The notes under the pieces are model-generated. The model was not told the DNA's origin. It ran no database searches and saw only the letters and a list, made by a program, of their open reading frames with translations. Shown here one piece after another: positions 7,536 through 15,736 of a DNA stretch of 37,544 nucleotides. Position numbers and translations under genes: made by a program. Numbering within the stretch: position 1 is the first letter of the stretch; each line of letters starts with the position of its first letter. This stretch comes from DASWVC01 sp036401335. GTDB taxonomy: Bacteria; Verrucomicrobiota; Verrucomicrobiia; Chthoniobacterales; JAFAMB01. The stretch is taken from positions 1 through 37,544 of the forward strand of contig DASWVC010000343.1 in assembly GCA_036401335.1 (NCBI GenBank). Reading direction: 5' to 3'.

Positions 7536-8687
7536 TCACTCCGTACGGAGCAGGGCCTTCATCACGTGGGTCTCGTAAGGGTGATACGTTGACATGACGA
7601 AATAAAGCGTCCGGCCGTCGTCGCGCAGGAACGAAGGCGTCATGAAAGCATTATAAAGCTCCGGGAAGGCCTTGGCGGTGGTCAGTGTAACCGGGCGCGA
7701 CCACGGGCCAAAGGGTGCGGCCGCCTCCCTGAGTTCCAGCTGGCGCGTGAACTCGTTAAGGTACGTGTAGAGCCACCGTTCCAGGGACGGATCCCAAAGG
7801 ATCGAGGCCTCCCCAACGGGAGCTGGAATTACCGGAACTGCATCGGTTCGCCGATGGCTCCACTGCGTTCGTCCGTCTGCGGCTGCGGTGCCGGCGTAGT
7901 ACTCCCAGGCGTCAAAGTCCAGCAGCCGATCCTTTGGCACGCGGGCACAGCAGGCAGGTCCGTAGCGACCACTCGGGGTGCCGAGCGCGTACACGTACTC
8001 ACCCTCGGCGTTGCCGTTTCCCGGCTGGACCGTTAGCGCCAGTTCGACAAACGGTGAATCCGGCCCACCGAACGTCTGCGGATCTTGCGTCCACGTCTTG
8101 CCCAGGTCGTCGGAATACACCCATTTCGCGTGATTCGTCTGCCAGGCTCCGCCCCTGGCTTCAAACCCGTGAATCGACATGTACTCGACGTAGAGGCGCT
8201 GCCCGACCGCCACCATGCTTGTGGGGATCTTGGTTTGTTCGCCGTCGGCACCGGTCAAGGCGGGTTGGTGGGCGCCCTCCACGATGGCGACGGCTTTGCC
8301 GTCCGCCCCAACCCGCCAGTCCTGGATGCAGATGCCGGCACGGGGATCCCTGGAAGCCGTGCTGCCGAACGTGTTGGACCTCCAATTCGCCCCACTTGGT
8401 CCGCGGTAGTCTGTTCCGTCGTAGCCGAAGGTGTCGCCAAAAAGAAAGAAGAGACGATCTCCCACCTCCGCCATGATGCCGAGGTCATTGCCGCGCACGT
8501 CAACTGCATGCTGGTCGCACGTGGCCTCGGGACCGGTCAGGTCGGAAATGAGCGTGGTCTCGATTGCTTTGATGCGCGGCTCCGGCGGTTCAGACCGCAC
8601 CGGGGAGCCGTCTCGGGCGTAGGAGCCGCCCGCTGCCGAGACAACGCCAGCGATCAGAAAGGCCTTGAGCAAACCGCGGAAGGACAT
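7536..8687 (-). CDS. Exported DUF4185 protein (possible glycoside hydrolase)
   Basis: The protein has a good secretion signal (MSFRGLLKAFLIAGVV..., probable cleavage after GGSYA) and then a DUF4185-type region with FFLFGDTFGY, a WRSNTFG segment, YSDDLGKTW and PFGPWSRPV, a five-bladed-propeller style of repeat. Some DUF4185 proteins of mycobacteria and relatives have been assigned as endo-D-arabinofuranosidases (family GH183); whether this one cleaves an arabinan is unproven. The frame extends upstream to TTG 8717, which would overlap the preceding gene by TTGA and put a twin arginine (GRRMSF) before the hydrophobic core. I chose ATG 8687 because it gives a standard signal peptide, but the coupled TTG start is a real alternative. 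It is the last gene of a three-gene minus-strand unit. Confidence 0.82.
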   Translation of the reverse strand: MSFRGLLKAFLIAGVVSAAGGSYARDGSPVRSEPPEPRIKAIETTLISDLTGPEATCDQHAVDVRGNDLGIMAEVGDRLFFLFGDTFGYDGTDYRGPSGANWRSNTFGSTASRDPRAGICIQDWRVGADGKAVAIVEGAHQPALTGADGEQTKIPTSMVAVGQRLYVEYMSIHGFEARGGAWQTNHAKWVYSDDLGKTWTQDPQTFGGPDSPFVELALTVQPGNGNAEGEYVYALGTPSGRYGPACCARVPKDRLLDFDAWEYYAGTAAADGRTQWSHRRTDAVPVIPAPVGEASILWDPSLERWLYTYLNEFTRQLELREAAAPFGPWSRPVTLTTAKAFPELYNAFMTPSFLRDDGRTLYFVMSTYHPYETHVMKALLRTE

Positions 8688-8713
8688 GCGTCGTCCGAAG
8701 TGAGTGGCATCCC

Positions 8714-9277
8714 TCAAAAGATTCCAGGGATCAGCCGTTTTGTTTGTGCCGCGTACCGGCGGTAGTCGTCTCCCAGATTTAATAAAAGCACCTTTTCCTC
8801 AACCCCGATCCGCAGGCGGTAGGCGGCGAGCGAACAGCCGATGATGATGAGAAATCCGAGCCAGTTGAAGGTAAGGCAGGCGAGCCCGGTGAGCGCAAGC
8901 ATCGCCCCTGAGTACGACGGGTGCCGGACGAAACGGTACGGACCGTCTTGAACGACGCGGTGTTCCCGCTGGATCCCGACGTCCACGGTAAAAAACTTGC
9001 CAAGGTGCACGATCGCCCAGATCCGAAGCGCCAACCCGGTAACCAGCAGCCCATCTGCGAGGAGAACGATCCCCAGCGATCCCGGCCAGCGGAAAGCAGG
9101 CGCGTTGGCGGCGACCAGAAATCCGGTGAAGCAACCGCCGCCGATGAGCATCCAAACAATGCGAAGGGTGCCCTCGTCACCTGTCCTCACCGGGTTGCGA
9201 CCCCGTTTTGCGACCAGCAGGTAAAGCTCGAGCACCGGAAAGGCGAAAGCGAGGAGGTCGGTGATCCAATCGATCAT
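8714..9277 (-). CDS. Isoprenylcysteine carboxyl methyltransferase-like membrane protein
   Basis: The 187-residue integral membrane protein has about five hydrophobic segments and the SAM-binding signature of the ICMT/PEMT family: GPYRFVRHPSYSG (about 123-135) and a C-terminal EEKVLLLNLGDDYRRYA segment. The family methylates isoprenylcysteines in eukaryotes; the bacterial members have mostly unknown small lipid or protein substrates. AAGGAG lies 7 nt upstream of the ATG, a clear Shine-Dalgarno site. The ATG overlaps the stop of the preceding small gene (ATGA), and its own stop overlaps the in-frame TTG of the DUF4185 gene, so the three genes look like one operon. Confidence 0.87.
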   Translation of the reverse strand: MIDWITDLLAFAFPVLELYLLVAKRGRNPVRTGDEGTLRIVWMLIGGGCFTGFLVAANAPAFRWPGSLGIVLLADGLLVTGLALRIWAIVHLGKFFTVDVGIQREHRVVQDGPYRFVRHPSYSGAMLALTGLACLTFNWLGFLIIIGCSLAAYRLRIGVEEKVLLLNLGDDYRRYAAQTKRLIPGIF

Positions 9278-9540
9278 AGCCGATCTCCTTCGCCCACATT
9301 CCCTGCATCGTGCAAGGCCCGGTGAAGCTCATCCTTGGTGATCAGCTCGACCGGGTAACGTTCCCCGGTACGTTCCACCGTGGCTTCAACAACTTGCCAA
9401 ATGGTGGCCACTGGCTCGTCGCCCCGCGAGCAGAGCACGATCTCCTGGCAGTGTGTGTCCAAAGGAATGATGACCAGATTACCGGCACCCCCCTCGCGTG
9501 AAGCGTGCTCGATCCGTATCCGGTAATCCACGATGGTCAT
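9274..9540 (-). CDS. Conserved-looking 88-aa protein of unknown function
   Basis: I do not recognise a family. The product is 88 residues, soluble, with alternating beta-like segments (IVDYRIRIEHAS, NLVIIPL, EIVLC) followed by a helical, charged C-terminus (ITKDELHRALHDAG). It looks real because AGAGGTG lies just upstream of the ATG and because its stop overlaps the next start by 4 bp. It heads the operon with the ICMT-like membrane methyltransferase and the exported DUF4185 protein. Confidence 0.65.
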   Translation of the reverse strand: MTIVDYRIRIEHASREGGAGNLVIIPLDTHCQEIVLCSRGDEPVATIWQVVEATVERTGERYPVELITKDELHRALHDAGNVGEGDRL

Positions 9541-9902
9541 GCACCTCTATTTAACGAAGATCTCCCCATTTTTCACGTCTGGCTATCCCTTTTTCCCATC
9601 CGCCCGGCTCGACCTGCATCCTGCGTTTGTCAATGCGAGCCGAGAAAGCCTGAACGTCAACGGCCCGTCGCCAAACCACCGCCGGGGTTGAACATCGACA
9701 AACCACGCGCGAGCTTCTTGTCTCCCGGATGAGATGGATCAAGCGGATCCGCGAAATCCCGGGTCCACGTGTGGTTTACGGTAGCCCTTTTTTTCTAAAA
9801 ACTTTGTGAGGTACAACGAATAAGTTCAGCACAAGGTGGAAGGCCGGTAGAGGGGCCTGATCGGGGGCCTGATCGAGAAAGGTCGTTCCCGCGTCGTCGC
9901 GC
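9541..9902. other. Intergenic stretch without a recognisable gene
   Basis: This 362-bp gap lies between two minus-strand units. Its upper end is the 3' flank of the SDR gene and its lower end the promoter side of the 88-aa gene. It contains a near-perfect tandem GGGGCCTGATC duplication (9852-9862 and 9864-9874) and a T-run at 9786-9793. Open frames in it give no recognisable protein. Confidence 0.45.
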
Positions 9903-10661
9903 TTACTGCGCCGTCCAACCGCCGTCGATGAGAATGTCTGTTCCCGTGATAAACCCGGCGCTTTCCGAACAGAGGTACACGGCAAGCTGACCGACTTCCT
10001 CCACCCGTCCCCAACGGCCCACGGGAATCTTCGACAAAAATTGTTGATTGAGCTCGGCATCCTGGATCAGTGCCGTGTTCATCTCGGTGGCGAACGGGCC
10101 CGGGCTGATTCCGTTGACGGTGATGCCTTCGGTCGCAAGTTCCAGCGCAAGTGCGCGGGTTAAGCCGAGCAACGCGGTTTTACTGGCGGAGTAGGCCGAC
10201 CGACCAGGAAGTGATACGTGACTCATGGTTGAAGCCACGTTGATCACGCGGCCGTAGCCCCGGCCTTTCAGGTGCGGCACGAACGCCCGGCACATCAGGA
10301 ACACGCTTGTCAGGTTCGTGTCAATCACCCGGCGCCACTCGTCGAGCGTGAATTCCACCAGCTGCTTGCGAAGGTTCATCCCGGCGTTGTTGATCACGAT
10401 GTGAATGCCGTCGTAGGCTTCCATCACGTCGCGCTCCAGCCGCCGGACCTGTTCCTCTTCCGAGACATCGGCCTGGAACACCTGGGCTTGGCCTCCCCCG
10501 CTCTCAATGGACCGCTGCACAGCGCGTAGTTGGTCCGCGTCGCGTGCCACCAACGCAACCTTGGCACCGGCGGCACTTAAGGCGGAGGCCATGGCGCTGC
10601 CCAGTCCTTTACTGGCCCCGGTGATGACCGCAACTTTGCCGCTCAGATCGTGCTCTTTCAT
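9903..10661 (-). CDS. SDR-family NAD(P)-dependent oxidoreductase
   Basis: The 252-residue protein is a classical short-chain dehydrogenase/reductase. It shows the cofactor motif TGASKGLG at 14-21, NNAG at 91-94, and the catalytic residues S144, Y157 and K161 (YSASK). The C-terminus has the ITGTDILIDGG element common to FabG-like and gluconate-5-dehydrogenase-like enzymes. The acidic residue for NAD selection after the second strand is replaced by R40-D41, which suggests NADP(H). The substrate is not deducible; sugar acids, steroids or 3-oxoacyl groups are all possible. It stands alone on the minus strand. Confidence 0.9.
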   Translation of the reverse strand: MKEHDLSGKVAVITGASKGLGSAMASALSAAGAKVALVARDADQLRAVQRSIESGGGQAQVFQADVSEEEQVRRLERDVMEAYDGIHIVINNAGMNLRKQLVEFTLDEWRRVIDTNLTSVFLMCRAFVPHLKGRGYGRVINVASTMSHVSLPGRSAYSASKTALLGLTRALALELATEGITVNGISPGPFATEMNTALIQDAELNQQFLSKIPVGRWGRVEEVGQLAVYLCSESAGFITGTDILIDGGWTAQ

Positions 10662-11027
10662 TGGCGTTGGGAAAAGTTACCTGCATGCCGCCCGCCCTCA
10701 ATGGCGAATCGTCTGCAAATCCGCGCCATCAAGGTTTTGGTTGCTGCCGGCATCGATGATAATCTTCCCCCAGAAACCTGAAAGCCGTCTGCATGCCGTA
10801 CCGCTGTAGGGTAACGGCGCATCGGGGCGGTTTACAGGCCAGCAACCGGCTTTTTCGTTCGCGGAAGGCATTCTGTTTTCGCGACAGTCGCCATGAGAGC
10901 GGCAAAAACGACCGATTTTCAGAGTTTATGGTAACATAATCTACCCGTTTGTGGTTGGATGACCGGCAAACGCCGGCCGCAGACCAGGTTTCTGCGTCAG
11001 GGGTGCCCGTATTGAAAGCGGTATGAG
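10662..11027. other. Divergent intergenic region
   Basis: This 366-bp gap separates the SDR gene (minus) and the hybrid kinase gene (plus), so it should hold both promoters. CATAAT at 10935-10940 within an AT-richer patch (10916-10941) could be a -10 element for the kinase gene, but no good -35 is present. The decamer CTGCATGCCG occurs twice (about 10680 and 10790). No gene is seen. Confidence 0.4.
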
Positions 11028-13052
11028 ATGTCGAGCCCTGATGAGCAGTTGAAGTTGTACCGCCTCCTTGTGGAGAACAGCCTTGGGCTTATGTGCACCC
11101 ACGACCTGCGCGGAATTCTGCTTTCCATTAACCCGGCGGCTGCGCAGGCGTCAGGGTACGCTGCGGAAGAATGGCTTGGCAAGAACCTGAGAGATGCCCT
11201 CGTGCCCTCGGCTCGGCCCTTTTTTGACCAGTACCTGGAACGGATCCGGCACAACGCGGTCGATAGCGGTCTGATGCGCTTACAGGCCAAAGACGGCAGC
11301 GAGCGGATTTGGCATTACCGGAATTTTCGGTATGACGAACCAGGAGGACGGACACAAGTGCTCGGCCATGCCATCGACGTGACCGAACGCATTGAGGCGG
11401 AACGGACCCTGAAGCAGGCGCAAATTGCTTTGCAGCGGGCGCACGACGAACTGGCTGCGCGAGTCGCTGAACGGACCACGGAACTCCAGCAGGCAAATGA
11501 ACGCTTGCGGGCCGAGATGACGCAGCGAAGGCAAATGGAGGAGCAGTTGCGGCGGCACGAAGCGCATTTTCGCTCGCTCATCGAGAACGTCTCGGACCTG
11601 ATCACGGTGATCGACCGGCAAGGCGTGATCAAGTACCAGAGCGCCTCTGTGGCACGCGTCCTCGGCTATGCGCCGGCCGACTTGATTGGGCGAGAAGCTT
11701 TTTCGTTTGTCCATTCGGAGGACGCATGGCGTGCGCGCTCAGCCCACCGGCGCGCATGGACTGATCCGCCCGCCCGGACGCCGGCCGAGTACCGTTTCCG
11801 GCATCGGAACGGTACTTGGGTCATGCTTCAATCCATCGGGCGCAAGATGCCTGACGAATCGTTGATCGTGGTCAACTCGCGGGACGTCACGTTGCAAAAA
11901 CAACTTGAAGCCCAGTTGCACCAAGCCCAGAAGTTGGAGGCCATCGGCCGATTGGCGGGCGGGGTGGCTCACGATTTCAACAATTTGCTTTTAGTCATCT
12001 CCGGGCACAGTCAACTGATCGAGCGGGCGTTGCGCCCCGACGGGCCGCTGCGCGAATCTGTGGCGGAAATCGGTCGAGCCGCCGACCGGGCAGCCGGTGT
12101 GACCCGGCAACTCCTGGCCTTCAGCCGTCGTCAGGTCATGGAGCCCAGGGTGTTGGACCTGAACGCCGTGGTGGCCGATGCCGAGAAGATGTTAAAGCGG
12201 CTTATCGGCGAGGACGTCCGTCTGGCCACCGTGCTCCAGCCGCATATCAGTGCCGTGCGGGCCGATCCGGGCCAGATCGATCAGGTCATTTTGAACCTGG
12301 TTTTGAACGCCCGGGACGCGATGCCGCAGGGCGGCACCGTAGTGATCGAAACGAGCGAGGCCGAAGGGGACGCGGCCCAGCCAAAGGCAGGCCCTGAAGT
12401 GCCGCCCGGTCGTTACGTGTTGCTGCAGGTGACCGACACCGGACGGGGCATGACGCCGGAAGTTCAGGCACGGCTTTTCGAACCGTTTTTCACGACCAAG
12501 AGTGAAGGGAAAGGCACAGGGCTCGGCTTAGCGGTAGCTCATGGCATCGTCCAGCAAAGCGGGGGCTACCTCGAGGTAGAAAGCCGGCCTGACGTGGGAA
12601 CAACATTCAAAATCTACTTGCCTGCGATTGAGCGGTCCGTACAGGAACAACTCGAACGTACCTGGCCGAAGCCAGCGCGGGGCAGTGAGACGATTTTGTT
12701 GGCCGAAGACGAACAACCGGTTCGCGCCGTTACCGCTCTCTTGCTGGAAACCCTTGGCTACCGGGTATTGAAAGCGTCAAGCGGCGAGGAGGCGTTGCGC
12801 CTGGCCGAAGCCAGCCGGGAAAAAATTGACCTGCTGCTGGCAGACGTCGTAATGCCGGGCCTGAGCGGTCGTGAACTCGCGGAAATTCTCCAGGTGCGCG
12901 AGCCCCACCTGAAGGTGCTGTTTCAGAGTGGCTACACCGATGACGCGGTGCTTCGCCATGGCGTTGTTCACGCCGAAGTCGCTTTTTTGCCGAAACCATT
13001 CACGCTTGACGGCCTGGCTCGCAAGGTCCGGGAGGTGCTGGACGGGCAATAG
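11028..13052 (+). CDS. Hybrid histidine kinase: PAS-PAS-HisKA-HATPase-receiver
   Basis: The 674-residue cytoplasmic protein has PAS 1 (about 7-122, ending in the PAC element VLGHAIDVTERIEAE), a coiled-coil linker (about 123-175), PAS 2 (about 177-290), a dimerisation/phospho-acceptor domain with H315 in GGVAHDFNNLL, and an ATPase domain with ILNLVLNARDA, DTGRGM and GTGLGLA. The receiver begins near 554 and has phospho-acceptor D606 in LLADVVMPG and K in LPKPF. No membrane span or DNA-binding output is present. The HDFNN H-box marks the large group of soluble PAS hybrid kinases. It is monocistronic here. The signal is unknown; relay to an unlinked phosphotransfer or response protein is expected. 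Confidence 0.92.
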   Translation: MSSPDEQLKLYRLLVENSLGLMCTHDLRGILLSINPAAAQASGYAAEEWLGKNLRDALVPSARPFFDQYLERIRHNAVDSGLMRLQAKDGSERIWHYRNFRYDEPGGRTQVLGHAIDVTERIEAERTLKQAQIALQRAHDELAARVAERTTELQQANERLRAEMTQRRQMEEQLRRHEAHFRSLIENVSDLITVIDRQGVIKYQSASVARVLGYAPADLIGREAFSFVHSEDAWRARSAHRRAWTDPPARTPAEYRFRHRNGTWVMLQSIGRKMPDESLIVVNSRDVTLQKQLEAQLHQAQKLEAIGRLAGGVAHDFNNLLLVISGHSQLIERALRPDGPLRESVAEIGRAADRAAGVTRQLLAFSRRQVMEPRVLDLNAVVADAEKMLKRLIGEDVRLATVLQPHISAVRADPGQIDQVILNLVLNARDAMPQGGTVVIETSEAEGDAAQPKAGPEVPPGRYVLLQVTDTGRGMTPEVQARLFEPFFTTKSEGKGTGLGLAVAHGIVQQSGGYLEVESRPDVGTTFKIYLPAIERSVQEQLERTWPKPARGSETILLAEDEQPVRAVTALLLETLGYRVLKASSGEEALRLAEASREKIDLLLADVVMPGLSGRELAEILQVREPHLKVLFQSGYTDDAVLRHGVVHAEVAFLPKPFTLDGLARKVREVLDGQ

Positions 13053-13467
13053 CCCGCACCGACCAGACTAACCGTTGCCTGGGCGTATTGGCGGATGGCG
13101 GCAGGATTCGGTCGTGACCGCCCGCCCTTCCGACGCTGTTTTTACTTCGACGTTCTTCCTGTTCCTCAAAGTCGAGGTTTGCGGAGGCATAGCCTGAATG
13201 CAAGCCAAGCGGCGCGTGGGCAACGGCCAGCCGTTTACTGAAAGCGTTAACGTCTCATCATTTCATATCTCCCAGGCTGAATATAATTATATGTAACTCC
13301 ATCGGGTTTTGTTTGGTTCCAGGACCGAACATCGTCGGCTTCCCACCGTACCATTGCTGGATGCAAGTTTATTTGGGCTTCTGCGGCGCCCCCTGGTGGC
13401 GGCGGGACTGCGGCATGGCCGGAGAGCAGGCTCAGCGGCCCGTGTCACTCCACCGCGGAGGCGCGTT
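13053..13467. other. Intergenic stretch with an AT-rich promoter-like patch
   Basis: This 415-bp gap precedes a small hypothetical gene. At 13279-13297 there is an AT-rich patch containing TATAAT (13282-13287), the best -10-like hexamer in the region, although the matching -35 is poor. The rest shows no gene. Confidence 0.4.
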
Positions 13468-13989
13468 TTGAACTTTCTCGCTCCTTTAGTCATTGTCCAT
13501 TACTCTAACGGACACCTCGATCCGTTCGACGTCCTGGAGAGCGACCCCTTTGAAGCCCTGCTGACCCGGGTACGCATCAACCCTTGTTTCCCGCTGCCGG
13601 TGGCTCGGGAAATCGTGCGCCGGTGGAACAGTTACTTGAAGACGGTGACCTTCCTGCAGAGTCTGCACACGGAGAGCGCTGACCAGGTTCTTAGCGACAT
13701 CGGAGGGGCTCCTGGGATCAACCCTCCCGAGGGTCGGGCCGCTCCCGAACTGGATGACATTGTGCAAACCTGGCCGCCTGCGTTCCCGGACGCCTTACCC
13801 GGACCCTGCCATGAGACCCTGTACCGCCGCCAGGGAGGCGGTTTTCTCGTGGAACTTGTCGGTCACTGGCCGGGGGCACGGCCGCGGGTTGAGGAGGTTA
13901 GCGCGGAGGAAGCAGCGCAATGGTTGTGGCGCAACGGGCACGCCCTGCCGGAAAACCTTGGACGCCTGGCGACCGACGCGGACGAGTAA
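13468..13989 (+). CDS. Hypothetical protein, 173 aa
   Basis: I do not recognise a named family. Start TTG 13468 is chosen because GGAGG at 13457-13461 sits 6 nt upstream, one of the clearest ribosome binding sites in the window; the frame extends further upstream but that part is arginine-rich and unlike protein. The N-terminal half is helical (REIVRRWNSYLKTVTFLQ). The C-terminal portion, with ETLYRRQGGGFLVELVGH and then VSAEEAAQWLWRNGH, resembles a small module in which a hydrophobic strand pair is followed by an S-x-E-E-A helix; similar tails occur in short hypothetical proteins encoded in soil bacteria. No membrane span. Confidence 0.6.
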   Translation: MNFLAPLVIVHYSNGHLDPFDVLESDPFEALLTRVRINPCFPLPVAREIVRRWNSYLKTVTFLQSLHTESADQVLSDIGGAPGINPPEGRAAPELDDIVQTWPPAFPDALPGPCHETLYRRQGGGFLVELVGHWPGARPRVEEVSAEEAAQWLWRNGHALPENLGRLATDADE

Positions 13990-14098
13990 ATATGACTGCC
14001 TTTTGGCCGCATGCCATCATTTCTCCGCGCGCCAGGTGACGAACGGGGCGAACGTTTTGGCACAGCTTCAGTCTTACCTAAAACGCTGGCGGGCCAAG

Positions 14099-14353
14099 CT
14101 AGCTGACTTGTTGGCGAATGAAGTCGCGCAACCCTTCCAGGGTGGGCTTGCACCGCTTGCCGACCCGGCCCAAAGCGCCGGGGGTGGTACCCGGTAACCA
14201 TTCCAGCCGGCGTGGTTTTCCATCCGCACTTAAGGACACGATCGTTCCGATCCCGTCCGGGCCTTTCTCTACGCTCAGGATTACCGCAAGCTGCCCACCC
14301 TCATCAATCACATCTCCGGCCCGGGCTGCCTGGTAAGAAATGGATTCACGCAT
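14099..14353 (-). CDS. Hypothetical small protein, 84 aa
   Basis: This is a short frame with plausible composition: a beta-rich N-terminal part (GDVIDEGGQLAVILSVE, GIGTIVSLSADGK) and a helical end (LEGLRDFIRQQVS). No family was recognised and no clear ribosome binding site precedes the ATG. It is convergent with the preceding plus-strand gene across about 110 bp. It could equally be non-coding. Confidence 0.4.
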   Translation of the reverse strand: MRESISYQAARAGDVIDEGGQLAVILSVEKGPDGIGTIVSLSADGKPRRLEWLPGTTPGALGRVGKRCKPTLEGLRDFIRQQVS

Positions 14354-14743
14354 GGGACAGGGTAGAAGCAGGCGAGCATTGTCGCCACCTGACTACAGAC
14401 AAACGCCAAAGGGAATGCATTTTACGAAAGGCGCCATAACCACTTGGGTTTAAATGTCGTGCCGTCGCCCGGGTGCTGGATCGGATCTTCGGCGGGCGCA
14501 TCATCGTCCTCCGGGTCGGTCTCGCCTTCCGGGCGCCGGGCTGTCGTCTGCCTTGGCCAGCCGTCTTTCCAGGGCACGTTTCGGAAGCCAAGCAGCCGGT
14601 GAAAGCATGGATCGCTTGAACCGGCAATTCGTCTGAGGGATTTCATAGGCTTGTGCCAAGCCAATACACCGGTCCAAGCCGGGGAGCCAGGGCGAGGTGC
14701 GCTGGCCTGCGCCCCGGGCGTCCGTGAACACAGGCGCGATCCC
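14354..14743. other. Stretch without a confident gene
   Basis: This 390-bp interval follows the stop of the PfkB kinase gene. Minus-strand open frames run through it, one with an acidic tail (PEGETDPEDDDAP), but none has a ribosome binding site, a recognised domain or a consistent codon pattern. It may hold degraded coding sequence. Confidence 0.4.
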
Positions 14744-15736
14744 CTAGCCCGCTGCATCGAGGGGCGGGAAGGGTGCCGGGTTCCATGGCGGGCTTAAAAG
14801 ACCGGCTCGGAGTTCGGCGGAAAAGACCGAGCCGTCCATGCGCCGGAGTAAGTCCCGAGAGGGCAGGTGGCTTCGCCCGCCGAGCCCGCGGGCGACCTGT
14901 GCAGCGACCCAGGAAGCCAGCTCCAGCCGGCTGCGCAGCTCCAACCCGCCGAGAAGACCTGCCCCGTAGGCACCGTGGAAGGCATCGCCGCACCCGGTCG
15001 TGTCGACCGCCGCGACGGCGAACGCCGGTTGGTGCAGCACGCCCCACTCGGTCAACGCCCAGCTGCCGCGCACGCCGTCCGTCAGAATGAGCTGTGCGCC
15101 CGTCCTTTTTGCCAGGCCCTGCAACGCGCGTTCCGGGGTTTGCTCGCCGGTGAGTGCACGGGCTTCGTTCAACGGCAGAATGCAATCGGTCGCCAGCTCC
15201 AGGAGGCGCCAGCTCGCCCCCGGTTCGCCCGTTTCGACGTCGAGGACGGAACGCCCGCCCGCCTGGCGCACCGCTTCCAGGACCGTCGGCGCGGCGTTAC
15301 GTTCATAGCCGTCGACCAGCACCAGCTTGGCCCGTCGAACAGCCTCCACAGGAATGTCGGCCGGTTCGAGCAGGTGATACCGTTCAGCCATGTAGAAGAT
15401 GGTACGCTCACCGGTTCGGGGGTCCACGTGAACGACCGCTGTAACGGGTGAGGCATCCGGATCCGGGATAAAGAAATCAGCTACCACACCGTACCGTTTG
15501 AACTCGGCCCGGGTGATCGCGCTGAGCGCATCATCGCCCAAACGGGTGACGAATCCCGTTCGCCACCCAAGGGAGCCCAGCACGCACGCGGCAGTCGCCG
15601 CCGGACCCCCGCCTTGCACCACCAGGTCGCGGGCCGGGTGCTTCTCGCCGGGCACAAAACGGTCAGGCAATTGCACGAGGACGTCGACCACGTTGACGCC
15701 AACGGCCAGAGCGTCGATCGGTGCAAACTCGTTCAT
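14744..15736 (-). CDS. PfkB/ribokinase-family sugar kinase
   Basis: The 330-residue protein has both PfkB signatures: the N-terminal GG element QGGGPAATAA (41-50) and the C-terminal DTTGCGDAFHGAY (245-257), with D251 as catalytic base in the anion hole. The family phosphorylates ribose, fructose, fructose-6-P, tagatose-6-P, 2-keto-3-deoxygluconate or nucleosides; the sequence alone does not settle the substrate. Its start overlaps the stop of the FGGY kinase by 4 bp (ATGA), so the two kinases are made together. With the divergent class II aldolase this suggests a route in which the FGGY enzyme phosphorylates a sugar, the PfkB enzyme adds a second phosphate, and the aldolase cleaves the bisphosphate. 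Confidence 0.9.
   Translation of the reverse strand: MNEFAPIDALAVGVNVVDVLVQLPDRFVPGEKHPARDLVVQGGGPAATAACVLGSLGWRTGFVTRLGDDALSAITRAEFKRYGVVADFFIPDPDASPVTAVVHVDPRTGERTIFYMAERYHLLEPADIPVEAVRRAKLVLVDGYERNAAPTVLEAVRQAGGRSVLDVETGEPGASWRLLELATDCILPLNEARALTGEQTPERALQGLAKRTGAQLILTDGVRGSWALTEWGVLHQPAFAVAAVDTTGCGDAFHGAYGAGLLGGLELRSRLELASWVAAQVARGLGGRSHLPSRDLLRRMDGSVFSAELRAGLLSPPWNPAPFPPLDAAG

Noticed and set aside
14422..14757. 111-codon minus-strand open frame after the PfkB gene
   Set aside because: Overlaps the kinase end, has no ribosome binding site and no recognised family; kept only as an uncertain gene-poor stretch.
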